Of a stretch of 64,000 nt of DNA, positions 9,601-16,303 are shown piece by piece. The notes under the pieces are model-generated. The model did not search any database and was not told the DNA's origin. It was given only the letters and a program-made list of their open reading frames with translations. The stretch comes from Kuafuiihalomonas sp964473255 (GTDB lineage: Bacteria > Myxococcota > Kuafuiibacteriia > Kuafuiibacteriales > Kuafuiibacteriaceae). Position 1 is the first letter of the stretch; every line of letters begins with the position of its first letter. Location: NCBI GenBank assembly GCA_964473255.1, contig CAYYOT010000001.1:62001-126000 (forward strand). The letters run 5' to 3'. Position numbers and translations under genes: made by a program.

Positions 9601-10185
9601 CGTGAAGACGTAAACAGAGCCGCTGCTGCCGCCGGCGTCATCGTCCTCCGGAGAGCCGACGGCGATCGTGTCGCCGTCGATCGAAACGCTGAAGCCGAAC
9701 CGGTCGCCGAACGCTGCGTCCGAAGCGGTGAGCTTCTGCTGCTCGGTCCAAACGCCGTTGGAGCGCGTGAATACGTAGGCCGCTCCAGCGCTCGTCGCCA
9801 GGCCTGCATCGGCGAAGATCGCGCCAAAGACCAAACTGTCGCCATCGATGTCGACACTCCAGCCATTCTGGTCGCTGGCGCTGCGATCCGAAGCCTCGAG
9901 GATCTGCTGTTCAGAGAACTCCGACCCGGTCCGGGTGAAGACGTAGACCCGCCCGCCCTGATCGATGCCCGGACTGTCGGCCTGAGAGGCGCCAACAACG
10001 AGCGTGTCGTTGCTAGCCGCCATGCCGTTCGGAGCGCTGAATCCTCCGAAGCGGTCGCCCGTATCCGCATCCGACGCGATGATCTTCCGTTCTTGCTGCA
10101 GAAGCTCCACCGCCGATGCGTCGGTGGTCCACAACACAGCCGCGAACGCGACAACCGCGGTCTGTCCTTTCAACATCGTCAACAC
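6664..10185 (-). CDS. Large secreted FG-GAP repeat protein with C-terminal anchor-like tail
   Basis: A 1173-residue exported protein. The signal peptide is about residues 1-26 (GQTAVVAFAAVLWTTDASA). About seven FG-GAP-type propeller repeats fill residues 28-410, each with a core such as ASDAAFGDRFGFSVSIDGDT and a VYVFTRSGTTWTQQQKL end. The rest, to about 1140, consists of a second set of roughly 55-60-residue repeats (GIYRDDSGVLGVVADDATT, then GDQGEVAFTVD) that also look like propeller blades. The end (PTPVPFHPLTAAWLAAALFAVGRLRSDR, 1146-1173) is a short Pro motif, one hydrophobic helix and basic residues. This resembles the PEP/IPTL-CTERM sorting class, but I cannot name the exact variant. 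Likely surface or extracellular; ligand unknown. The 3' end overlaps the upstream barrel gene by 17 bases. Confidence 0.85.
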   Translation of the reverse strand: MLTMLKGQTAVVAFAAVLWTTDASAVELLQQERKIIASDADTGDRFGGFSAPNGMAASNDTLVVGASQADSPGIDQGGRVYVFTRTGSEFSEQQILEASDRSASDQNGWSVDIDGDSLVFGAIFADAGLATSAGAAYVFTRSNGVWTEQQKLTASDAAFGDRFGFSVSIDGDTIAVGSPEDDDAGGSSGSVYVFTRSGTTWTQQQKLTASNALAGDELGYSVSLDGDTVAIGAWEAARPGNQNGAVYIFDRVGTTWTETQELNAGGSFSNLGRSVELDGGTLIAGLPNSFAAGIAGRPGLANVYTLSAGTWSLEQTLSASDPQSGQDFGWDVDVMGDRVIVGAYSDDLAGTETGAAYVFLRSGSTWTQQQKLTALDAQSGVRFGYAVSAESEWVAAAAPHDDGLTGAAYSFGPAELPFPLTVSAPAMGSDPAPAPDFAEASELSSSSGDLAFIGGAGGNREGVYKLVGGQSVLVADAGTAVPGGTGTFLTNFIDVASEGSQVVFSSGLGIYSEDGGPLAAVADTATPVPGRAGNFDTFGKVIVTDGDIVFQGGTGGVLTGIYRDDSGVLGVVADDATTYPGAVTIPTAFFELAGDQGEVAFTVDSSGGQGVFKESAGTITLIADEATTIPGGVTSFLSFEEISILAGEVAFVGIGSAGIYEGDGVAPLRLIVDDTVAIPTSPTEDFEEFDLIGHLSSGNIAFIGFDGTLATEGIFEASAPTNVQTVVDASSPLPGGGTLGSIDAVAIDGSTITFVALDTSDLYIDTFEVTIGSAATSKPLGAVAGAQKYLEVGRPVFSGDDLVFAARTSARVALFSSTGLAPPTAVVDDQTPLPGLPAFVGSTVNAPIADVFPSYDFVDGVLVFSGREESTEFSVVRGTVDPLALTIPLPAGTLLPGGTQLGTDAPEVEVKGPDTLVGDAPTGVYTYDGSAFTVIADTTTADPDGTGTLGPDFSRPKTAGTTSVFIAEDTLGRPGIYFANSSGGVELIANGGTADPSNASLTLGGFSADTAVALSGSTVAFVALDGGNQSALYIWSGGALSTAVSVPAAIENASPVEVDSLDDAVVDIDNGVVVFTATDSDGMKGVYYYINDTIYELVREGDIIPGGSAAYQSFESLDLAGDMVAVSATDDGQNRLVAVAEPAEPPTPVPFHPLTAAWLAAALFAVGRLRSDR

Positions 10186-10210
10186 CGCCCCCCTTCGCTT
10201 AAGTGTCCAC

Positions 10211-10234
10211 GAAACCGGAAGGCATTCCGGTTTC
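10211..10234. terminator. Perfect 10-bp inverted repeat after cysC
   Basis: GAAACCGGAA, a 4-base loop (GGCA), then TTCCGGTTTC form a perfect hairpin. It lies 47 bases past the cysC stop and 25 bases before the start of the FG-GAP gene, both on the minus strand. It could terminate the L,D-transpeptidase-cysC transcript or act in the leader of the next gene. There is no T-run after the stem on the minus strand, so an intrinsic terminator is not certain. Confidence 0.45.
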
Positions 10235-10281
10235 GATACGGCGTCAAAGCGAAGGCAAGCTCGAGGCCTCGTCCAATCGGC

Positions 10282-10878
10282 CTAGACCAGCGCGACAACC
10301 CGGCGCGTCAACACGTCGAGGTCGCCAGGCTCGAGGCGAAGGTCGGGGCTCGTCGGTGTCTCGTAGGGACTGGAGATGCCGGTGAAGTCGGGGATCTCGC
10401 CGCGGCGAGCTTTCTCGTACAGGCCCTTGGGGTCCCGGGATTCGCAGATCTCGAGCGGCGTATCGACGAAGATCTCGAAAAAGCGCAGGCCCACGTCGGC
10501 GTGAATGCGTCGGGCAAAGTCGCGGTGAACGGCGAGGGGGCTGATGGCGGCGACGATGGCGACCGTGCCTGAGTCGGCAAAGAGCTTCGACACCTCGGCG
10601 AGACGACGGAGGTTCTCGGTGCGCGACGCTTCGTCGAAGCCGAGGTCACGGTTCAGGCCGGTTCGCACGGTGTCGCCGTCGAGGCGATAGGCCGGGATTC
10701 CGCTTCCCACCAGGTCCGCTTCCACCTGGGCGGCGACGGTCGACTTGCCCGAACCCGACAGGCCCGTGAACCAGAGGGTGGCGCCGCTTCGGCCCAGCGC
10801 GCGCTCCCGGTCTTCGCGGGTGACTTTCGTGCCCGGAGGAATGACGTGCCGAGGGGCGGGCGCGTCGAGTTCAGCCAT
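10282..10878 (-). CDS. cysC: Adenylyl-sulfate (APS) kinase
   Basis: Phosphorylates APS with ATP to make PAPS, the universal sulfuryl donor, in the cytoplasm. At 198 residues it is the normal stand-alone size. The P-loop GLSGSGKST is at 39-47. RLDGDTVRTGLNRDLGF, the ISP segment with the usual phospho-serine position, and LYEKARRGEIPDFTGISSPY are all family signatures. The start is the ATG inside ATGGCTGA, which overlaps the stop of the upstream L,D-transpeptidase by 8 bases, so translation is probably coupled. No ATP sulfurylase (CysD/CysN or Sat) lies in the window. The divergent sulfotransferase gene is an obvious consumer of its product. Confidence 0.95.
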   Translation of the reverse strand: MAELDAPAPRHVIPPGTKVTREDRERALGRSGATLWFTGLSGSGKSTVAAQVEADLVGSGIPAYRLDGDTVRTGLNRDLGFDEASRTENLRRLAEVSKLFADSGTVAIVAAISPLAVHRDFARRIHADVGLRFFEIFVDTPLEICESRDPKGLYEKARRGEIPDFTGISSPYETPTSPDLRLEPGDLDVLTRRVVALV

Positions 10879-12268
10879 CGTTGGTGAAGTACAGGGGCGT
10901 CGCCTGCAGGTCGACCCGCGCGTGGAACTGCGGCTCGAGCTTCGGGTCGGCCCAGTAGTACAGCCAGCGCGCGTCGGCCGGCGCCACGTTGGTGCAGCCG
11001 TGGCTGCGGACGGCGCCGAAGGTGTCGTGCCAGTACGCGCCGTGCACGGCGTAGGCACCGTAGTAGTAGGTCGTCCAGGGCACCTCTTCGACGTGGTAGA
11101 TGCCTTCCTTGGGGTCGACGCCCCGCATGATCTTGGAGAGGTACTTGCGCTGAACGCGGTACAGGCCGGTCGGCGTAGCGTGCGTGGGCTTTCCGCTCGT
11201 TACCAGCGAGGTGTAGACCGGCACGTCGCCCTCGTAGGCGACGAAGAGCTGCTGGGCCAAATCGATGTGCACCCATTTGTCGCTGGCGCTGACGCCGCCG
11301 GGACGGCTGATCTTCCGCGCGATGCGCACGCGGTCGGCGTCAACCAGGCCACCGTCCGGACCACGGATGTACTTCTTGCCGTCCTTGGCCAGCATGCCGT
11401 CCGGCGAAAAGCGCGCGTAGCGCTCGGCTACGCCGCAGACCTCGAGGTGGTCCCCGGAAGGGCACATGATGTCGGCGTCGTCTTCTCCGTAGACGAACGC
11501 GACCGGCAAGGTCTTGCCGTCCGTGAGCCGCTCGCCGACCAAAGGCGAGGTCTCGAGGATCTTGGTATCGGCGACCCGGACGTACTCGCCGTAGACCGTG
11601 CGGAAGACCTCGACGTCCCCCACCATCTCCCGTCGGTCGAGGGCCACGAAGAAGTCGTCCCACATGCACTCGATGACGCCCCGCGGGCGCTCGTCGCCTT
11701 TGCTGAGTCCGTCGCAAGCGCCGAGCTCCTGCACCGAAGGCTTGTGGTTCCAGCGGGGCGCGCCCTTCGTAATGATGCGGGCGTAGCGGAAGGGCAGGGG
11801 ATGATTGACCGCGGGCCGGCGCTGCGGGGGCTCGAGCGGCCTCAGCTGGGCCTCGATGGTGAAGCCGCTCGCCGAGCAGATGAAGCCGTCCGGGACCTCC
11901 CACCAGCTTCCCGTCTCTCCATAGTCGGTGCAGGTCCGCTGGGTGTCGGCCTTCTTTGCCGGCATCACGTCACCCCGGCGCACCCGAGCGACGGTGGTGC
12001 GCGGCTTCTCCGGGGTGCTGTACACCGCCACCTGAAAGCGCTCGGGCCGAGCGAGATGCGTCCAGCGGCCGGTCGGCGCGTCGGGCCCACGATAGATCTC
12101 GGCGCGGACCTCGGGGGTCCACGTCTGCAGCGTCGAGCCCGGCCAGCGAAGCCCGGTCCCCGGAGTGTCGGGCACGCTGCGCTGGTCGTCTTCCTCGGCG
12201 GCGGTGAGGGTGGCACGAACACCCACGAGGGCAGCCACGGCGACCGCGCCGAGGATCCAGCGGTTCAT
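10871..12268 (-). CDS. L,D-transpeptidase (YkuD family), exported
   Basis: A 465-residue exported enzyme that likely makes 3-3 peptidoglycan cross-links or attaches proteins to the wall. The signal is MNRWILGAVAVAALVGVRA-TLTAAEED. The YkuD catalytic signature lies near the C-terminus (HGAYWHDTFG...RSHGCTN), with nucleophile Cys425. THATPTGLYRVQRKY, the conserved strand before it, is also seen. The large N-terminal part (about residues 25-290) matches nothing I recognise and may bind the wall. I took the ATG at 12268, preceded by AGGTGG; an in-frame GTG nine bases earlier is possible. The stop overlaps cysC by 8 bases, an unexpected partner for a wall enzyme. Confidence 0.9.
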   Translation of the reverse strand: MNRWILGAVAVAALVGVRATLTAAEEDDQRSVPDTPGTGLRWPGSTLQTWTPEVRAEIYRGPDAPTGRWTHLARPERFQVAVYSTPEKPRTTVARVRRGDVMPAKKADTQRTCTDYGETGSWWEVPDGFICSASGFTIEAQLRPLEPPQRRPAVNHPLPFRYARIITKGAPRWNHKPSVQELGACDGLSKGDERPRGVIECMWDDFFVALDRREMVGDVEVFRTVYGEYVRVADTKILETSPLVGERLTDGKTLPVAFVYGEDDADIMCPSGDHLEVCGVAERYARFSPDGMLAKDGKKYIRGPDGGLVDADRVRIARKISRPGGVSASDKWVHIDLAQQLFVAYEGDVPVYTSLVTSGKPTHATPTGLYRVQRKYLSKIMRGVDPKEGIYHVEEVPWTTYYYGAYAVHGAYWHDTFGAVRSHGCTNVAPADARWLYYWADPKLEPQFHARVDLQATPLYFTNDG

Positions 12269-12352
12269 GGCGACCACCTGGTCTGTGTTTCAGAGGCCAT
12301 CCGTTCCCGTCAACTTTTGCATTTCAGTGCGTTTTTTTGCGAGCATTGGGGC

Positions 12353-13258
12353 ATGCCCGAGTCGACCCTTCGGACCCGAGCCGCCGTGGCTCGGGGGCTC
12401 GGATGGCTCCGCGATCGGCTGTCGGCGGTGGAAGCCCGCGTGGCTGACGGCGGGAGGCTTACAGGGTTTTTACGAGGTCGACTCCTCTTCGACCCGCGGC
12501 CCGACGACGTTTGGATCGCCACCTACCCCCGCTCCGGCACGACCTGGATGCAGTTCATCGCCTATCTCGTCGTCTCCGATCGCTCGTTCGACTTCGCCCA
12601 CGTCTCGGAGGTCACGCCCTGGTTCGAGCGAAGCCTGGCGCTGGGCACGCGGACCGCGGAAGACTTTGCCGCCCTGCCGAGCCCTCGGGTGTTCAAGACC
12701 CATCTTCGCCCCGAATGGGTCCCAGCCGTCGGTCGCGTGATCTACGTCGAGCGCGAAGGCGCCGACGTCCTGGCTTCGTATTACCACTTCTACCGGAGCC
12801 ATCTCGGCTTCGAGGGAGATTTCGACGCTTTCTTCGAACGTTTCATGTCCGGGAAGCTCCAGTATCGTTCATGGTTCGATCACGTGGCGGCTTGGCGACG
12901 GGCCGCCGAGCGGCGGTCGGTGCTGGAGCTGCGCTACGAGGCGATGCGAAGCGATCTGGGAACGACCGTAGACCGGGTGGCCGAGTACTTGGGCGTCGAC
13001 CTCGCGGCTTCAGCTCGCGCGCAGGTCATCCGGATGGCCTCCTACGAGTTCATGAAGGCGCATGAATCGAAGTTCGACCCGATAACCGAGCACCTGATCG
13101 ACAAGCGCTTCGTCGCTGGGGCCTTCATAAGGCGTGGACAGACCGGGGACGGTTCTGATCGGATGTCGCCGGCGCAAGCCGATCGTTTCGAGACAAGAAG
13201 CCGACTTCCGACTACGATCCGTCGGGCGGAGCATCGGCTTCCGGATTTTCTTCACTGA
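12353..13258 (+). CDS. PAPS-dependent sulfotransferase
   Basis: Transfers a sulfuryl group from PAPS to a hydroxyl or amine acceptor; the acceptor is unknown. A 301-residue cytosolic-type (Sulfotransfer_1) protein. The 5'-phosphosulfate loop YPRSGTTWMQ is near residue 59 and is followed by a long helix. VFKTHLRPEWVP and IYVEREGADVLASYYHFYR are the usual middle motifs. The C-terminal RRGQTGDGSDRMSPAQADRF corresponds to the RxGxxG PAPS 3'-phosphate site. The ATG at 12353 was chosen because MPESTLRTRAAV gives the normal domain length; upstream codons in this frame only mirror the opposite gene. The stop overlaps the next start (TGATG), so the two are translationally coupled. CysC, its donor supply, is encoded divergently. 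Confidence 0.88.
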   Translation: MPESTLRTRAAVARGLGWLRDRLSAVEARVADGGRLTGFLRGRLLFDPRPDDVWIATYPRSGTTWMQFIAYLVVSDRSFDFAHVSEVTPWFERSLALGTRTAEDFAALPSPRVFKTHLRPEWVPAVGRVIYVEREGADVLASYYHFYRSHLGFEGDFDAFFERFMSGKLQYRSWFDHVAAWRRAAERRSVLELRYEAMRSDLGTTVDRVAEYLGVDLAASARAQVIRMASYEFMKAHESKFDPITEHLIDKRFVAGAFIRRGQTGDGSDRMSPAQADRFETRSRLPTTIRRAEHRLPDFLH

Positions 13259-14187
13259 TGCAGACGGCACTCGCAGTCCCCACGCCTCGCGGCGAAGCAC
13301 CGGCCCGCTGGCGGTCCCGATACGAGCACGCGGTCGTCCAAGAACCGCTGCTCAAGACGCGACCTTCCCTGGCGGCACTCGGCGAATTCAACCGCCCGAA
13401 CGCTCCGCAGGCGGTGATGGTGGGCATAGGCCTGTGCTCGCCAGAGGCGTTGACCGAAGCCATGCCCCTGGACGTTCTCGGGCTCCTGCTGCCCGCGGAG
13501 CGGCTACGGCTCGCGCTTGGAGCCTCCACCGTGCTGGCTCTGGTTGCCGACACGCACGCCCAGCTCGCAGAGTTCGACCCGCGCGCTGTGGAGTATCGAG
13601 CTCGAGCCGCGGTGGCCACGCTTCTGCGGGTCCGTAACCGGTTCGGCCTGCGGTCGTTGTGCGTGGTTCGGGCGTCCGAGCTCCATCAGACCCAGAGCTA
13701 TCGGAGCTGGCTGCGCACGGTGCAGGCCCGGGCCGGCACGCATGTGTCCCCCTATGCGGTCCGCCAGGTCACGGACGTGGCCACCCTGGACGACGAGCTC
13801 GGCGGCCTGGTGAAGCTCGGCTGGGTGGTCGGCAACGACCGGTCCGAGTCGCAGGGTGACGAAGCTGCCTTCGACCGCTTGGTCCGGCCATGGAGCCGGC
13901 GACAGCCGCTCTTCGCTTACGCGCCGGCGGGACGTACGCTCTGTCCGGTCCGCACCAAGGCCGCGCCCTACGTCGCGGTCGACCCCGACGTCCGGATCAC
14001 GCTGAGTCCGAAGGAGCAGGTTCACGACAAGCTGGCTGCCGGGCGGTGCCGTCAGACCGCGAATGCCGTGAAGAGCCACCTACGGGGGATCGCCAACACC
14101 TATGCGCGCACGGTGGAGCCGCTCCGCGGTCCGACCCCAGACCGCGTCCAGTCGATCCTGGACCGCCTGTACCGACCCTGGAGCTGA
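13258..14187 (+). CDS. Unknown protein resembling a degenerate class I aaRS (TyrRS/TrpRS-like) fold
   Basis: A 309-residue protein that I cannot assign to a known family. Parts read like the Rossmann domain of archaeal-type TyrRS or TrpRS. LALGASTVLALVADTHAQL resembles their strand/helix with the LADxHA motif, and SELHQTQSYRSWLRTV resembles the SEFQxDxxYxxxxxRLA region. KAAPYVAVDPDVRITLSPKE with VHDKLAAG sits where KMSKS and the following SPEEIxxKI helix would be. No HIGH or KMSKS signature is visible and there is no tRNA-binding tail, so ordinary aminoacylation is unlikely. It is coupled to the sulfotransferase (TGATG) and followed by a cupin after 4 bases. That suggests a small biosynthetic or modification pathway. 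The fold assignment is an inference from local resemblance. Confidence 0.6.
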   Translation: MQTALAVPTPRGEAPARWRSRYEHAVVQEPLLKTRPSLAALGEFNRPNAPQAVMVGIGLCSPEALTEAMPLDVLGLLLPAERLRLALGASTVLALVADTHAQLAEFDPRAVEYRARAAVATLLRVRNRFGLRSLCVVRASELHQTQSYRSWLRTVQARAGTHVSPYAVRQVTDVATLDDELGGLVKLGWVVGNDRSESQGDEAAFDRLVRPWSRRQPLFAYAPAGRTLCPVRTKAAPYVAVDPDVRITLSPKEQVHDKLAAGRCRQTANAVKSHLRGIANTYARTVEPLRGPTPDRVQSILDRLYRPWS

Positions 14188-14191
14188 GAGC

Positions 14192-14689
14192 GTGACCCGT
14201 CCGCTCGACGACGACGGCTACGTCCCCGGAGAAGTCTTCCATCAGCCCGGTGCTCGCGTGTACGCCGGGCGCCTGGGATGGGCGGCCAACAAGAAGTCGG
14301 CCGGCATGGCCCGCGTCGTCTACGAAGCCGTCCATCTGAACGAGGCCGAAAACGGAGTCCGGCGAGGCTTCGGCAAAGACTATGCGACCTGGATCCTCTC
14401 CGAGGAGCCCGGACTGGAAGAGGGGCTGTTCGACGCTCCATTTCAGGTCATGATCGACGCGCGACTCGAGCCCAACGCAGCGATCGGTCTGCACGAGCAT
14501 CCCTCGACCGAAGAAGTGTACTACGTGCTTTGGGGAACGCTCGACATGACGACCGTGTCCGCGGACGGCGCCGAGCACACCGAACGTCTCGAGGCCGGTG
14601 ATGCTCACTTCGTCCGCCGCGGCCAGGCTCATTACGGTCAGGCGGGCGGGGCGGGGGCTCGATTCATCGCGGTTTCGGTCCGGGTCTAG
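14192..14689 (+). CDS. Cupin-domain protein
   Basis: A 165-residue single-domain cupin. Motif 1 is IGLHEHPSTEEVYYVLWGTL (about residues 97-116), with His-X-His and Glu metal ligands. Motif 2 is GDAHFVRRGQAHYG. A bound divalent metal and a small-molecule isomerase, dioxygenase or sensor role are typical of the family; the substrate is unknown. An N-terminal segment of about 80 residues (GRLGWAANKKSAGMARVVYEAV) precedes the barrel. The GTG at 14192 follows the previous stop by 4 bases with GAG-rich sequence upstream and fits the domain start. It is the last gene of the sulfotransferase / aaRS-like / cupin operon. Confidence 0.82.
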   Translation: MTRPLDDDGYVPGEVFHQPGARVYAGRLGWAANKKSAGMARVVYEAVHLNEAENGVRRGFGKDYATWILSEEPGLEEGLFDAPFQVMIDARLEPNAAIGLHEHPSTEEVYYVLWGTLDMTTVSADGAEHTERLEAGDAHFVRRGQAHYGQAGGAGARFIAVSVRV

Positions 14690-14717
14690 CGCCGGACCAT
14701 CTTCGCGGCGGGCCTGC

Positions 14718-16229
14718 TCAAGCGGAGCTCGCAGACGGCGAGGTAGCTTTGGGCTCGTCGATGTTCGGGAGTCCGAAGATGAGGAGCATGCCCGGGACCG
14801 TGGCGATGAAGGTAAGGACGAAGTACGTCCCGTAGTCGCCGCCGAGGCCTTCTACGATGAAACCGCTGAGGCTCCCAGCGATCGTGAAGCCGAGGCTCAT
14901 GATCGCCGACAGGATCGCATAATGGCTCGCTCGGTGGTCGGGCTGACAGCAGCGCATCAAAAAGACCATGAATACCGCCGTGCCGAGGCCAGCTCCGAAC
15001 ATCTCGGCCGTGATGACGAACGTGGACAGGGCGAGGGGGACCGACTCCCTCCCGACCGACCAGTACGCGAGCGCCGCGTACAGGAGATTCAAGACGTTCT
15101 GCGCGAGGACGAAAGGCCAGATGAAGCGGCGGAGGCCCCACTTGGCGATGACGATCCCGCCGATCGCCGGAGCGACGATCGAAGCCAGGAGGCCGAGCGT
15201 TCCCTTGGCCCAGCCGTATTGCTCGATGGTCATGCCTACGCCCTTCAAGAAGGGGTAGCGCATCTTCTGAAGAAACGACTCGCCGACTCGAAAGCACACG
15301 ACGAAGAGAAGGATCTGGGTGGCGCCTCGCTGGGTGAGAAAGCTCGAAAAGGCGGTGGCGAAAGGACTATCCAAGCGATCCAAGCGCCGGACCAGCAGCG
15401 GTCGAAAAGCGATGGCCGTGAAGATCACGATGGCCAGGATCACGGGAACGTACGCCACGGCGCCCTGGACTTCTCTCACCGTGAGCGGAAAGGTAAATTG
15501 CGGCCAGAGCGGCACCGAGGCCAGGGCAAGGACGACCGCGATCACGACCCATCCGCCGCGTCCCGGGCGGAGGAGGGCCCCGATGCCTTTGTCCGCCCCC
15601 GGCACGGACGGAAGGCCCCACGCGTGAATCAGGGCCAAGAGGCCCATCACCGCCGCGCACACCAGGAATCCCGCCGTCCAGCCGATGGTGCCGATGGCGA
15701 CGAGGAGCGGTCCTCCGGCGAGCAGGATGCCCGCGCGATAGGCCGGGGCGCGCACGCCCACGTACCTCGCCTGGTCTTCGGTCGACAGGGCGTCGAGGTA
15801 GTAGCCGTCGATCGCGATATCCTGGGTCGCGGAGCCGACGGCGAGCACGATGAACGCCAGGGACAGGAGGGCAAAGGAGTCCAGCGGTACGACCGCGGCC
15901 AGCACGACCATGGCCGTGGCCAAGAAGAGCTGAAGCCCGACCATCCACTGCCGCTTGTTGCCGTAGCCGTCGAGCAACGGCGCCCAGAGGAACTTCAGAT
16001 TGTACGGAAGGTGAAAGAGCGAAGTCAGGCCGACGGCAGCCAGGCTCGCGCCCAGCTCCACGAAGAGCACTTCCACCAGATTGTTGACGAGCGTGTACGG
16101 AAAGCCCTCGGCGAAGTAGGTCGACGAGCTCCAGACCAGCGCGGGGAGGCGGCGCTTCGGCGGGATCGGGTCGGGTTCTTCCGATTCGTTGGCCTCCGTG
16201 GGCGCGGGCGAGTCCGATAGCGAGGTCAA
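14718..16229 (-). CDS. MFS transporter, AmpG-like
   Basis: A 503-residue inner-membrane protein with about 12 hydrophobic helices and an acidic/Pro-rich N-tail. The opening LVWSSSTYFAEGFPYTLVNN, PYNLKFLWAPLLDGYGNKRQ and VGSATQDIAIDGYYLDALST match the AmpG muropeptide-permease subfamily (YF..G.P, LPYxLKFLWAP, ASQDIxxDAY). AmpG imports anhydro-muropeptides for wall recycling, which would suit the nearby L,D-transpeptidase. The substrate is not proven: several AmpG-like MFS proteins carry other solutes. The gene stands convergent to the cupin operon (28-base gap) and divergent from the helicase gene. Confidence 0.82.
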   Translation of the reverse strand: MTSLSDSPAPTEANESEEPDPIPPKRRLPALVWSSSTYFAEGFPYTLVNNLVEVLFVELGASLAAVGLTSLFHLPYNLKFLWAPLLDGYGNKRQWMVGLQLFLATAMVVLAAVVPLDSFALLSLAFIVLAVGSATQDIAIDGYYLDALSTEDQARYVGVRAPAYRAGILLAGGPLLVAIGTIGWTAGFLVCAAVMGLLALIHAWGLPSVPGADKGIGALLRPGRGGWVVIAVVLALASVPLWPQFTFPLTVREVQGAVAYVPVILAIVIFTAIAFRPLLVRRLDRLDSPFATAFSSFLTQRGATQILLFVVCFRVGESFLQKMRYPFLKGVGMTIEQYGWAKGTLGLLASIVAPAIGGIVIAKWGLRRFIWPFVLAQNVLNLLYAALAYWSVGRESVPLALSTFVITAEMFGAGLGTAVFMVFLMRCCQPDHRASHYAILSAIMSLGFTIAGSLSGFIVEGLGGDYGTYFVLTFIATVPGMLLIFGLPNIDEPKATSPSASSA

Positions 16230-16303
16230 CGGTCAGCGGACCCTAGCAGACGGTCCGGTCTTCGGCTCGCGCGAAGCCCGCTGAAATCTGCTAAGGCGGC
16301 CCG

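Noticed and set aside
12331..12340. T-run with a weak GCA/TGC stem upstream of the sulfotransferase as a terminator
   Set aside because: The stem is three bases and it sits inside a divergent promoter region, so a terminator is not supported.
10745..12352. Long plus-strand frame continuous with the sulfotransferase
   Set aside because: It lies opposite the APS kinase and L,D-transpeptidase, whose motifs are clear. Its translation is Arg/Val-rich without any domain, so only the part from 12353 is kept.
14598..16220. Plus-strand frame opposite the AmpG-like transporter
   Set aside because: Highly charged, repeat-like translation without a domain; the opposite strand encodes a well-formed MFS protein.
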